Part shown: piece after piece, positions 13,643 through 21,380 of the stretch | Layout: each line of letters begins with the position of its first letter | Position numbering within the stretch: position 1 is the stretch's first letter | Assembly (NCBI GenBank): GCA_045226335.1 | Contig: JBGVCH010000001.1 | Span: forward strand, 1-21,414 | Reading direction: 5' to 3' | Length of the DNA stretch: 21,414 bases | Source: RUG11272 sp045226335 | GTDB taxonomy: Bacteria > Bacillota > Clostridia > Christensenellales > Aristaeellaceae | The notes under the pieces: generated by a model | The model's database searches: none | The model's input: only the letters and a program-made list of their open reading frames with translations | What the model was told of the DNA's origin: nothing | Made by a program: the position numbers and the translations under genes

Positions 13643-14914
13643 ATGGACGAGTTCGACCGGCTGCTGGCCGCGGAGCGCGTGTCGGTGGAGCGGTTTGTGC
13701 GCTACCGGATCGGCGCGAAGGCCGACGCGGAGGACGTGCTGCAGGAGGTCTACCTGACGGCTTTCCGAAAGTTCGCCGATCTGAAGAACCGGGCGGCCTT
13801 CCGGGCGTGGATCCTTCAAATCGCGCGGAACAAGTGCGCGGACTGGTTCCGGGAACAGGCCCGGCGCATGGAGATCCCCCTGGACGCGCTGTCGGAGAAA
13901 TGCCTGTCGGCGGGGCGCTGCGGCGTGACGGTGGCCGACACGGTCCGGGAAACCCTGGACCTCCTGGGGGAGCGAGACAAACAGATCCTCTACCTGTATT
14001 TCTGGAAGGAACTGCCCCAAGCGGAGATCGCCAAAGCGCTGAAGATCCCCGTGGGCACCGTCAAGAGCCGCCTGCACACGGCCCGGCAGAACTTCCGCCG
14101 GCACTATCCCCAAACGAACGAAAACGCGAAAGGAGAGAGCAATATGAAAAAACTGCCCGGCCTACTGCCGGAATATACCATCGAGCCCAGCGAAGAAAAA
14201 CCCTTCTCCGTGAAGTGGGAAGAGCTTATGGGCTGGTTCCTGGTGCCGAAGCTCGGCGAGGAACTGTCCTGGGGGATGTACGACATTCCTTCCCGCAAGT
14301 GCAGCCATGTGTACGACATGAAGGTCACCGGGAAGGCGAAGGTCCACGGCATTGAGGGCGTGGAACTGACGGCCCGGGAGGCCTCGTACTCGGACAGGAA
14401 CGAGGTCATCAACCGCACCTTCGTGGCCCAGCTGACGGACACCCACTGCCGGTACCTGGCCACGATCCGGACTGATGGCGACGTGCGGAACTACATCACC
14501 TTCCTGGACGGGGACGAGTTCATGCAGTGCTGGGGCTTCGGGGAGGACAACTGCGGCAACGAGACCAACCTGGCCCCCAAGGGGGACATTCGGCGCAGCG
14601 GGAACACCGTCACCGGCGCGAAGAAGGATTTCCTGCTGGATATCGTGGGCCGGTACACCGTCACCATCGGCGGGAAGCGGTACGACACGGTGTGCGTCAT
14701 GGACATCGAGACCTACAACGCCGGGGTGGTGTGCGAGCAGTACCTGGACCGGAACGGGAGGACGATCCTGTGGCGGCGCTTCAACCGGGACGACTGGGCC
14801 ATCGACCACTACAAAAAGCCCTGGAGCGAACAGCTGCCGGAAAACGAGCGCCTGACCATCAACGGGACCACGTATGTCCACTGGTACGACTGCATCACGG
14901 ACTATATCCTCTGA
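13643..14914 (+). CDS. ECF-like sigma factor with a long C-terminal extension
   Basis: The 423-residue protein has two parts. Residues about 1-155 are a sigma-70-family (ECF-type) factor. Region 2 has DAEDVLQEVYLTAFRKFADL (28-47) and AWILQIARNKCADWFRE; region 4 has LYLYFWKELPQAEIAKAL and IPVGTVKSRLHTARQNFR, a helix-turn-helix that reads -35 elements. Residues about 168-423 form an uncharacterised domain (EELMGWFLVPKLGEELSWGMYD, with many Trp/Tyr/Asp residues, ending WYDCITDYIL). No anti-sigma gene is adjacent; the fused part may control the factor or sense a signal (inference). The ATG at 13643 has AAAGGAGG seven bases upstream; an in-frame ATG at 13601 has none. A second in-frame start inside the gene is listed separately. 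A terminator follows. Confidence 0.88.
   Translation: MDEFDRLLAAERVSVERFVRYRIGAKADAEDVLQEVYLTAFRKFADLKNRAAFRAWILQIARNKCADWFREQARRMEIPLDALSEKCLSAGRCGVTVADTVRETLDLLGERDKQILYLYFWKELPQAEIAKALKIPVGTVKSRLHTARQNFRRHYPQTNENAKGESNMKKLPGLLPEYTIEPSEEKPFSVKWEELMGWFLVPKLGEELSWGMYDIPSRKCSHVYDMKVTGKAKVHGIEGVELTAREASYSDRNEVINRTFVAQLTDTHCRYLATIRTDGDVRNYITFLDGDEFMQCWGFGEDNCGNETNLAPKGDIRRSGNTVTGAKKDFLLDIVGRYTVTIGGKRYDTVCVMDIETYNAGVVCEQYLDRNGRTILWRRFNRDDWAIDHYKKPWSEQLPENERLTINGTTYVHWYDCITDYIL
14129..14146 (+). promoter_or_regulatory. Internal ribosome binding site and ATG inside the sigma-factor gene
   Basis: AAAGGAGAG at 14129-14137 lies at good spacing before an in-frame ATG (14144-14146, residue 168). It falls exactly at the junction between the sigma part and the C-terminal domain, and the new start reads MKKLPGLLPEYTIEPS. 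It could direct separate synthesis of the ~255-residue C-terminal domain (14144-14914). Confidence 0.55.
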
Positions 14915-14930
14915 TCTCTCGCTTCTTTGA

Positions 14931-14958
14931 AGCCCTCCCGGCCGTCGGGAGGGCTTTT
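14931..14958 (+). terminator. Intrinsic terminator after the sigma-factor gene
   Basis: 10-bp perfect stem (14931-14940 with 14946-14955), a five-base loop, and a TTTT tail. It starts 16 bases after the stop. Confidence 0.85.
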
Positions 14959-14979
14959 GGAGCGGATTGTACATCCATT

Positions 14980-15006
14980 GTTTTTCTGTCCGACAGGTCG
15001 AAAAAC
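14980..15006. promoter_or_regulatory. Inverted repeat just upstream of the symporter promoter
   Basis: 7-bp arms GTTTTTC (14980-14986) and GAAAAAC (15000-15006), with a small inner dyad TGTC-C-GACA. It ends four bases before the -35 at 15011. The position suits an operator, but no regulator is identified, and it could be chance or a leftover terminator. Confidence 0.3.
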
Positions 15007-15010
15007 CCTC

Positions 15011-15039
15011 TTGACTTTATTGCTTTTATGCATTAAAGT
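15011..15039 (+). promoter_or_regulatory. Promoter for the sodium:solute symporter
   Basis: -35 TTGACT (15011-15016), 17-base spacer, -10 TAAAGT (15034-15039). The region is clearly more AT-rich than its surroundings. Predicted start near 15046, about 38 bases before the ATG. Confidence 0.62.
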
Positions 15040-15083
15040 ATGACGCGTTAAAGCACTACACTGCTGTGAAGGAGCGACCTGTT

Positions 15084-16853
15084 ATGAAACGCGCACTGGC
15101 CCTACTCTTTGCCCTCTGCATCCTGGTGACCGCTCTGGCGCTGCCGGCCCTGGCGGAGGAGTCCCTGTCCACCGATCCCGCCGTCACCGACAACGCGCCG
15201 GCGGAGGAAGCGGACCGGAACGTCCGGAAGAAAACCGATCCCTCCGAGGGCATGGTCCTGAAGGTGATCATGCTGGTGGCCTTCTTCGCCCTGATGGTGG
15301 GCATCGGCCTGTACTGCCGCCGCAACGCCACGGACGTCAACGGCTTCGTCCTGGGCGGGCGCGCCGTGGGCCCGTGGCTGACCGCTTTCGCCTATGGCAC
15401 ATCGTATTTCTCCGCCGTCATCTTCGTGGGTTACGCGGGCCAGTTCGGCTGGCGCTTCGGCATCGCCTCCACCTGGATCGGCCTGGGGAACGCCATGATC
15501 GGTTCCCTGATGGCCTGGGTGATCCTGGGCCGCCGCACCCGTATCATGACCCAGCACCTGGGCAGCGCCACCATGCCGGACTTCTTTGAGAAGCGCTTCG
15601 GCTCCTCCGCGCTGAAGGTGATCGCCTCCGTCATCATCTTCATCTTCCTCATCCCCTACACCGCTTCCCTCTACAACGGCCTGAGCCGGCTGTTCAACAT
15701 GGCCTTCGGCATTCCCTACGTCTGGTGCGTCATCGTGATGTCCGTGCTGACCGGCATCTATGTCATCGCCGGCGGCTACATGGCCACCGCCATCAATGAC
15801 TTCATCCAGGGCATCATCATGATCGGCGGCATCATCGCGGTCATCGCGGCGGTGCTGAACATCAACGGCGGCCTGCAGGGCTCCCTGAACACCCTGGCCT
15901 CCATCCAGGCGCTGGAGACCGACGCCAGCGGGGCCCTCATCACCGCCAACGGTGATGTGCCCGGCATCTTCGCCTCCTTCCTGGGCCCGAACCCCCTCTT
16001 CCTGCTGGGCGTCGTGATCCTCACCTCCCTGGGCACCTGGGGCCTGCCCCAGATGGTGGGCAAGTTCTACGCCATCAAGTCGGAGGGTGACATTCACAAG
16101 GGCACCATCATCTCCACGATCTTCGCGGTGATCGTCGCCGGCGGCTGCTACTTCCTGGGCGGCTTCGGGCGCGCCTTCTCCGACGTCATCGGCGTGGCGG
16201 CGAACGGCAATCCCGAGGGCGGCTTCGACGCCGTCATCCCCGGGATGCTCTCCAGCCTCGCGCCGTGGCTCATCGCCATCGTCATCATCCTGGTGCTCTC
16301 CGCCTCCATGTCCACCCTGTCCTCCCTGGTGCTGACCTCCTCCTCCACCGTGACCCTGGACCTCCTCAAGGGCCGCGTCATCAAACAGATGAGCGAGAAG
16401 AAGCAGCTGCTGATCATGCGCGCGCTGATCGTGGTCTTCATCGCCATCTCCGCCGTCATCGCCATCATTCAGGCCAACTCCAACGTGGCCTTCATCGCCC
16501 AGGCCATGGGCGTCAGCTGGGGCGCCATGGCCGGCGCGTTCCTGGCCCCCTTCCTCTACGGCCTGTACGCGAAGAAGACCAGCAAGACCGCCTGCTATGT
16601 GTCCTTCTTCTTCTCCAGCATCTTCATGACCCTGGTGATGCTCATCAACCTGAAGGTCCTGCCGAACTTCCTGGGCGACCTGAGCAACGCCATCTATGCC
16701 GGCGCCTTCTGCATGATCTTCGGCCTGGTGATCGTCCCGCTGGTCAGCCTGGCCACCCCCAAGCCGGACCGCAAGCTGGTGGACTACGCCTTCTCCTGCT
16801 ATGACAAGAAGGTCACGGTCCGCCAGACCGAAGCCCTGGGCGACGAAGAGTAA
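15084..16853 (+). CDS. Sodium:solute symporter (SSS family) with signal peptide
   Basis: LeuT-fold Na+-coupled uptake transporter of the PutP/PanF superfamily; the substrate cannot be assigned. The 589-residue protein has about 13 hydrophobic helices. SSS-like regions include GFVLGGRAVGPWLTAFAYGT, SAVIFVGYAGQFG, YVIAGGYMATAINDFIQG (a strongly family-typical stretch), WGLPQMVGKFYAIKS, and LSASMSTLSSLVLTSSSTVT. Unusually, it begins with what looks like a cleavable signal peptide (MKRALALLFALCILVTALAL, cleavage near PALA-EES), then an acidic exported linker of about 35 residues before the first core helix. The ATG at 15084 is preferred to GTG 15066 because AAGGAG (15069-15074) lies upstream. It is transcribed alone between its own promoter and terminator. 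Confidence 0.9.
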   Translation: MKRALALLFALCILVTALALPALAEESLSTDPAVTDNAPAEEADRNVRKKTDPSEGMVLKVIMLVAFFALMVGIGLYCRRNATDVNGFVLGGRAVGPWLTAFAYGTSYFSAVIFVGYAGQFGWRFGIASTWIGLGNAMIGSLMAWVILGRRTRIMTQHLGSATMPDFFEKRFGSSALKVIASVIIFIFLIPYTASLYNGLSRLFNMAFGIPYVWCVIVMSVLTGIYVIAGGYMATAINDFIQGIIMIGGIIAVIAAVLNINGGLQGSLNTLASIQALETDASGALITANGDVPGIFASFLGPNPLFLLGVVILTSLGTWGLPQMVGKFYAIKSEGDIHKGTIISTIFAVIVAGGCYFLGGFGRAFSDVIGVAANGNPEGGFDAVIPGMLSSLAPWLIAIVIILVLSASMSTLSSLVLTSSSTVTLDLLKGRVIKQMSEKKQLLIMRALIVVFIAISAVIAIIQANSNVAFIAQAMGVSWGAMAGAFLAPFLYGLYAKKTSKTACYVSFFFSSIFMTLVMLINLKVLPNFLGDLSNAIYAGAFCMIFGLVIVPLVSLATPKPDRKLVDYAFSCYDKKVTVRQTEALGDEE

Positions 16854-16871
16854 GCCTGCCTCCTGTTCCGG

Positions 16872-16906
16872 CCGCCTGATGTCCCTGCGACGTCGGGCGG
16901 TCTTTT
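16872..16906 (+). terminator. Intrinsic terminator after the symporter
   Basis: 12-bp stem with two G-T pairs (16872-16883 with 16889-16900), a five-base loop, then TCTTTTCC. It starts 18 bases after the stop. Confidence 0.82.
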
Positions 16907-16919
16907 CCTTCCGAAAACC

Positions 16920-16948
16920 TGTACAACGCCCCGGAACGGTGGTATACT
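16920..16948 (+). promoter_or_regulatory. Promoter for the first amidase-like secreted protein
   Basis: -35 TGTACA (16920-16925), 17-base spacer, -10 TATACT (16943-16948) with an extended -10 TG. It lies directly after the symporter terminator and 45 bases before the ATG. Confidence 0.6.
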
Positions 16949-16993
16949 GGCCCTGAAGAGAATCAGAACCGGCAGACGGATGAAAGGCGCATC

Positions 16994-18694
16994 ATGAAGA
17001 GAACGTCCGCGGTCAGCCCGGTCCGGTGGGTCAGCCTGATGCTGTCAGCGCTGATGTTTTTCGGCGTTCTCTCCTTTGCCTCGGCGGAGGAGACGCCGGC
17101 GGACGGGACCGCCCCCGCCGTGCAGACCGCCGACAGCCAGACGGGCTCCCTCTCGGCCCGGAGCGCGGTCGTGGAGGGCAGGAACGGCGGCGTTCCCCGT
17201 CTGGCCGTCTTCGCCAACGCGGAGGGCCGGATCCGGGCGAATGTCAGCGGCATGACGGGGTATTTCTACGTCAATACCGATGAAGGGAGCATGTCGGAGG
17301 CCTGGCAGATCACCTGCGCGGCCGGGGACCTCTGCGCCCTGATGCGGATCGGGAACCGGCATTTTGCGGCGGTGCTGGTCACCGCCCGACAGAGCGGCTG
17401 GGCTTCCACCCGGCCGGATGAGACGGTTTACCTGTGGATTTATGCCTACAACGCGAGCCGCCCCGTCATCCTCCCCGCCGGCACCGCCCCGCGGACCTGT
17501 GAAACCGGGCCCTCCGTCTCGTTCGCCACCGGCATTCCCGGCGCGGAAGTGACCCTGGTGGACGGCGACGGGATCGCCGTCACCACCGCGTTTTCCGATG
17601 AAAACGGCGATGTGGTGTTCGACGCCGCCCATTCCGCCGACGGCCTGGACCACCCGGTGTCCGTCACCCGGACCTTCGGCGGCTACGATTACCACGCCGC
17701 CACCGCCTATGCCTCGGACCCCGCCAACCTGCTCCCCGCCGCGGGCGGCACCAGCTTCGAGTGGGTGGAGAACGGCGACTGCGCCACCTACCAGAGCCGG
17801 ATCCTGACCGCCGGCGGGTTCCCGGTGTACGCGCCGTACGCCAGCTCTTCCTCCAGCCCGGGCGGGTCTCTTTCGGACATCCTGCGGAGCCTGGTGGGGG
17901 AGGAACACTTCCTGACGGAGTTCACCGCGGCGGATCTCCATGAGGGCGACATCGTCTGGGGCCACAACATGGGCCACGCCCTGTACTGCGCCGAGGTGGA
18001 CCCGGAGGCGGGCGCCGTGCACACCTACGCCCACTCCACCTCCGCCGGCAGCACCCTGTCCGACAACGGCTGGTCCCCCATCGCGGACCTGGACGCCGTG
18101 GCGCAGATGGTGTATGTCGAGACCGCCTCCTGGGATTACCGGATCAACGGTCTGGCCGAGCCGCGGCTCATCCGCTTTGACGCCGACGGCGGCGAGGGGG
18201 AGATGGCGTCCCTGATCCTGGCGGAGGGGGACGACCTGCTGCTGCCGGAGAACGGCTTCGGTCCGCCCGCGGGCAGGCGCTTCGCGGGCTGGCGGATCGG
18301 GGAGACCGTCTGTGCGCCGGGGGAGATCCTCCCCGTGACGGGCCATATGACCGTCACCGCCTGCTGGCGGGAGGAGATCCTGGACGGCGTTGCGGATTTG
18401 AGGCTGCCCGAGGGCACGCTGGAGATCGGCACGAAGGCCTTCGCGGGCATCGCAGCCCGGAGTGTGTACATCCCAGACGGCTGCGTCCGCATCGGCGCCG
18501 GCGCCTTCCGGGAGTGCCGGAACCTGGCGCAGATCCGCATCCCGGCGGACTGCGATGTGGATCCCACCGCCCTGCTGGGCTGTCTGGAAGTGACGGTCTA
18601 CGGCACCCCCGGCAGTTCGGCGGAGGCCCTTGAGGCAGAGGAGTACGGCATTGTCTTTGTGGACGAGACCTTGGGAGACGCGGCGACGCCATGA
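16994..18694 (+). CDS. Secreted amidase-like protein with InlB/Flg_new-like repeat and LRR segment (paralog 1)
   Basis: The 566-residue protein has a signal peptide (cleavage near ASA-32) and an N-terminal domain (about 60-170). A beta-rich Cna/transthyretin-like segment follows (about 175-225, AEVTLVDGDGIAVTTAFSDE). Next is a core (about 255-375) resembling amidase_6/CHAP-like cysteine hydrolases: GDCATYQSRIL (Cys263, candidate nucleophile), EGDIVWGHNMGHALYCAEV (His324, His328) and VHTYAHST. Then comes a repeat like InlB/Flg_new (about 393-458, IRFDADGG ... FAGW ... HMTVTACW), and last a BspA-type LRR_5 piece (VYIPDGCVRIGAGAFRECRN). A role in cell-wall or glycan processing is inference from fold hints only. 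It has its own promoter, and the ATG follows a GAAAGGCG site. A close paralog follows. Confidence 0.82.
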   Translation: MKRTSAVSPVRWVSLMLSALMFFGVLSFASAEETPADGTAPAVQTADSQTGSLSARSAVVEGRNGGVPRLAVFANAEGRIRANVSGMTGYFYVNTDEGSMSEAWQITCAAGDLCALMRIGNRHFAAVLVTARQSGWASTRPDETVYLWIYAYNASRPVILPAGTAPRTCETGPSVSFATGIPGAEVTLVDGDGIAVTTAFSDENGDVVFDAAHSADGLDHPVSVTRTFGGYDYHAATAYASDPANLLPAAGGTSFEWVENGDCATYQSRILTAGGFPVYAPYASSSSSPGGSLSDILRSLVGEEHFLTEFTAADLHEGDIVWGHNMGHALYCAEVDPEAGAVHTYAHSTSAGSTLSDNGWSPIADLDAVAQMVYVETASWDYRINGLAEPRLIRFDADGGEGEMASLILAEGDDLLLPENGFGPPAGRRFAGWRIGETVCAPGEILPVTGHMTVTACWREEILDGVADLRLPEGTLEIGTKAFAGIAARSVYIPDGCVRIGAGAFRECRNLAQIRIPADCDVDPTALLGCLEVTVYGTPGSSAEALEAEEYGIVFVDETLGDAATP

Positions 18695-18783
18695 TGCGTC
18701 TTGCCGAGTTTGCATGTGGAAACATAGGGAAAAATGTATGATAAGTAAAATTGTTGCGGTTGCTCCCGCGGAGGGCCAAAGTG

Positions 18784-18792
18784 TGGTATCAT
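18784..18792 (+). promoter_or_regulatory. Candidate extended -10 promoter for paralog 2
   Basis: TGGTATCAT (TG-n-TATCAT) lies 45 bases before the ATG at 18838, the same distance as the TGGTATACT before paralog 1. No good -35 at 16-18 bases. The 143-base gap before the gene is AT-rich around 18728-18757 and shows no clear terminator for paralog 1. Confidence 0.4.
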
Positions 18793-18837
18793 ATCCGTGA
18801 AAGTGGCCGGTATCCGGCGGAGAAGGGAGGCGGACGT

Positions 18838-20541
18838 ATGACACCGAGGGCTGAGAGGTCAGGTTCACGGAAGCGCAGAGTCGCCGGTGCGATGCTGGCG
18901 CTGGCACTTCTGTGCGCGCTGATAGCGTTCGCGTCCGCGGAAACGGAGGAGGTTCCGGCCGGGGAGACCGCCATTGCCGTGGAGACTGCCGACGCCCAGG
19001 GGACCCGGCTCTCCGCGGAGGAGGCTGTTGTAGAGGGAAAGCGATACGGCGTGAAGTCCATCGCCGTTTTCAGCAACCCGGAGAATCGCATTCGGGTGCG
19101 GGTCAGCGGGCTGACCGGCTATACGTCTGTCTGCGTCGGCGACGGCGCCCGTGTGGATCCCTGGACCATCACCTGCGACACCGCGGACCTGTACGCCCTG
19201 ATGCGCATCGCCAACACCCACCACGCCGCCGTGCTGGTCACCGCCCGGAAGGCCTCCTGGCCGGACACCCGGCCGGACGAGACGGTTTACCTGTGGATTT
19301 CGGCCTATCACTACAAAAATCCCGCCATTTTGCCGGCCAGCGCTGCCTCACGGATCTGCGGCGAAGGGGACCCCGTCGCCTTCGCCACCGGCATCCCCGA
19401 CGTGGAAGTGACCCTGGTGGACGGGGACGGGAACGCCGTCACCACCGCCTTCTCCGACGAAAACGGGGATGTGGTGTTCGACGCTGTTCGCTCCGCTGAC
19501 GGCCTGGACCATCCCGCCACCGTCCTCCGGACCTTCGGCAACTACGATTACCACGCCGCCACTGCCTACGCCTCGGACCCCGCCAACCTGCTCCCATCCG
19601 TGGGCGGCACGGGCCGGGAATGGGCCACGAGCAATGACTGCGCCACCTACCAGAGCCGGATCCTGACCGCTGCCGGTTTTCCCGTCTATGCGCCTTATGC
19701 CAATGAGGACACCAGCCCGGGCGGCTCCCTGTCGCACGTCCTGCGGAGCCTCATCGGGGAGGAACACTTCCTGACGGAATTCACCGCGGCCGACCTCCAC
19801 GAGGGGGACATCGTCTGGGAGCACGACAAGCACCATGTGCTGTACTGTGCCGAGGTAAATGCGGAGGAGGGCACCGTACACACCTACGCTCACTCCACGC
19901 GGGTATCCAGTTCGTTCAGCGACAACGGCTGGGGGCCCATCTCGGGCCTGAACGCCGTGGCGCAGATGGTGTACGAAGAGCCCGTCCCCTGGGACTACCG
20001 CGTCTACGGCGTGGCCAACCCGCGGCTCGTCCGCTTCGAGGCCGACGGCGGCGGCGGGGAGATGGATTCCCTGATCCTGGCGGAGGGGGATGACCTGCTC
20101 CTGCCGGAGAACGGCTTTGACCGGCCCGCGGGGAAGCGCTTCACGGGCTGGCGGATCGGGGAGACTGTCTTTGCCGCCGGGGAAACCGTTCCCGTGTCGG
20201 GGCACATGACCGTCACCGCCCGCTGGCGGGAGGAAATCCTGGACGGCGTGGCAGATTTGACGCTGCCGGCGGACACCGTCCGGGTGGAGGCGGAGGCCTT
20301 CGCGGGCGTCGCCGCCGGGAGCGTGTACATCCCCGACGGCTGCGGCTTCATCGGCGCCGGCGCTTTCCGGGATTGTCCGGCGCTGCGGCGGATCCGGATC
20401 CCCGGGGACTGCGAGGTGGACCCCAAAGCCCTGGCCAACTGTGAGGACGTGACGGTCTTCGGCGTCCCGGGGAGCTCCGCGGAGGCCCTCTGTACGCCGG
20501 AGAACGGGTTTGTGTTTGTGGACTGCACCGATGGGTCATGA
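18838..20541 (+). CDS. Secreted amidase-like protein with InlB/Flg_new-like repeat and LRR segment (paralog 2)
   Basis: The 567-residue protein has the same domain order as the preceding gene and is clearly its tandem duplicate. Both share long identical stretches such as FLTEFTAADLHEGDIVW and DCATYQSRILTA. The signal peptide is longer and Arg/Lys-rich at its start (RSGSRKRRVAG, then hydrophobic to about ASA-34). The putative catalytic Cys is 268, with His329/His333 and His348/His352 matching those in paralog 1. The N-terminal domain (about 60-170) and LRR tail have diverged most. The ATG at 18838 has AAGGGAGG seven bases upstream; a longer in-frame reading from TTG 18751 would encode no sensible signal peptide. 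The flavoprotein gene starts 22 bases after its stop. The substrate is unknown. Confidence 0.82.
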   Translation: MTPRAERSGSRKRRVAGAMLALALLCALIAFASAETEEVPAGETAIAVETADAQGTRLSAEEAVVEGKRYGVKSIAVFSNPENRIRVRVSGLTGYTSVCVGDGARVDPWTITCDTADLYALMRIANTHHAAVLVTARKASWPDTRPDETVYLWISAYHYKNPAILPASAASRICGEGDPVAFATGIPDVEVTLVDGDGNAVTTAFSDENGDVVFDAVRSADGLDHPATVLRTFGNYDYHAATAYASDPANLLPSVGGTGREWATSNDCATYQSRILTAAGFPVYAPYANEDTSPGGSLSHVLRSLIGEEHFLTEFTAADLHEGDIVWEHDKHHVLYCAEVNAEEGTVHTYAHSTRVSSSFSDNGWGPISGLNAVAQMVYEEPVPWDYRVYGVANPRLVRFEADGGGGEMDSLILAEGDDLLLPENGFDRPAGKRFTGWRIGETVFAAGETVPVSGHMTVTARWREEILDGVADLTLPADTVRVEAEAFAGVAAGSVYIPDGCGFIGAGAFRDCPALRRIRIPGDCEVDPKALANCEDVTVFGVPGSSAEALCTPENGFVFVDCTDGS

Positions 20542-20563
20542 TTGGCCGACACAGGAGACGGGT

Positions 20564-21283
20564 ATGGATTTGAAAGCCAAAGGGCCGGTGCTGCTGATCA
20601 ACGGCAGTCCCCGGAAGGAGCGGAGCAACACGCTGAAACTGGCCGCCGCGCTGCTGGCCGGCTACGAAGAAGCGACCGGCGCGGTGGCGGAGACGCTGAC
20701 GGTGTACGACATGGACATCGCGCCCTGCCGGGGGTGCTTTGCGTGCTGGCGGCAGACCCCGGGCCGCTGTGCTCTGCGGGACGACATGGACCGGGCCCAC
20801 GCGCTGGCCGCGGCGGCGAAGCTGATCGTGGTGTCCTTTCCGCTGTACTTCTACGGCGCGCCGTCGCAGATGAAGGCCTTCCTGGACCGGATGCTGCCGG
20901 TGCTGCAGATCTACAACGGCGGCCCGGTGCTGAAGCGGACGTGCTACAGCTTCGGGGACAAGCACTTCGTCGTCGTGAGCAGCTGCGGCTACCGGGACAG
21001 CGGCGAGGTGTACGATCCCCTCCGGAGCCAGATGAAAGCGCTGTTCGGGGACCGGGTGCCGGCGGACCTCATCGCCGTGCCCCAGGGGGAGATGATCCGG
21101 GAGGAACAGATGGGCCCCATCCTGGAGAAGCGCCTGGAGGAGCTGCGGGACGCCGGCCGGCGGCTGGCCCGGACGGGAAGCCTCACCCAGGAGGAGTTGG
21201 CGGCCCTGTCGAGGCCCTTCATGAGCCCGCGGGCCTTCGAGCGCATCGTGGGTGCCGGCGCCGGTGCTTACGATACCCCATGA
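20564..21283 (+). CDS. NADPH-dependent FMN reductase / iron-sulfur flavoprotein-like
   Basis: Flavodoxin-fold oxidoreductase of 239 residues. The N-terminal LLINGSPRKERSNT (10-23) is the FMN phosphate-binding loop. Cys 55, 58, 61 and 69 form a compact CX2CX2CX7C cluster (PCRGCFACW ... RC), as in iron-sulfur flavoproteins (Isf), so a 4Fe-4S cluster is possible. The segment SFPLYFYGAPSQMKAFLDRM (91-110) is the typical isoalloxazine-side region. The C-terminal ~60 residues are helical. Electron donor and substrate are unknown. The ATG at 20564 is chosen for AGGAG (20553-20557); an in-frame ATG at 20531 would overlap the previous gene and lacks a site. It is probably co-transcribed with paralog 2. 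A copy of the dispersed hairpin element follows. Confidence 0.87.
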   Translation: MDLKAKGPVLLINGSPRKERSNTLKLAAALLAGYEEATGAVAETLTVYDMDIAPCRGCFACWRQTPGRCALRDDMDRAHALAAAAKLIVVSFPLYFYGAPSQMKAFLDRMLPVLQIYNGGPVLKRTCYSFGDKHFVVVSSCGYRDSGEVYDPLRSQMKALFGDRVPADLIAVPQGEMIREEQMGPILEKRLEELRDAGRRLARTGSLTQEELAALSRPFMSPRAFERIVGAGAGAYDTP

Positions 21284-21327
21284 TACGGATCTCAGTTATG
21301 AATTACAAATCAAGCAACGGTATGCAA

Positions 21328-21380
21328 CCGAAGGTCCAGGGCGATCGGAAAGCCCTGGCCGAGGCCCGCAGGCCTCGGAA
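21328..21380 (+). repeat. Third, shorter and rearranged copy of the hairpin element
   Basis: CCGAAGGT leads into hairpin H1 with arms CCAGGGC (21336-21342) and GCCCTGG (21352-21358) around the loop GATCGGAAA, identical to the loop in copy B at 13458-13596. One base pair has been removed from both arms together. Hairpin H2 follows at once: CCGAGGCC and GGCCTCGG around CGCA (21359-21378), then AATCC. In the tandem copies H2 comes before H1, so the order is swapped. It starts 44 bases after the flavoprotein stop and may double as its terminator (CCCTTTGCTTTCATTT follows). Confidence 0.72.

Noticed and set aside
17045..18907. Long minus-strand frame opposite paralog 1
   Set aside because: Antisense low-complexity translation; the plus strand has a signal peptide, promoter and a clear paralog.
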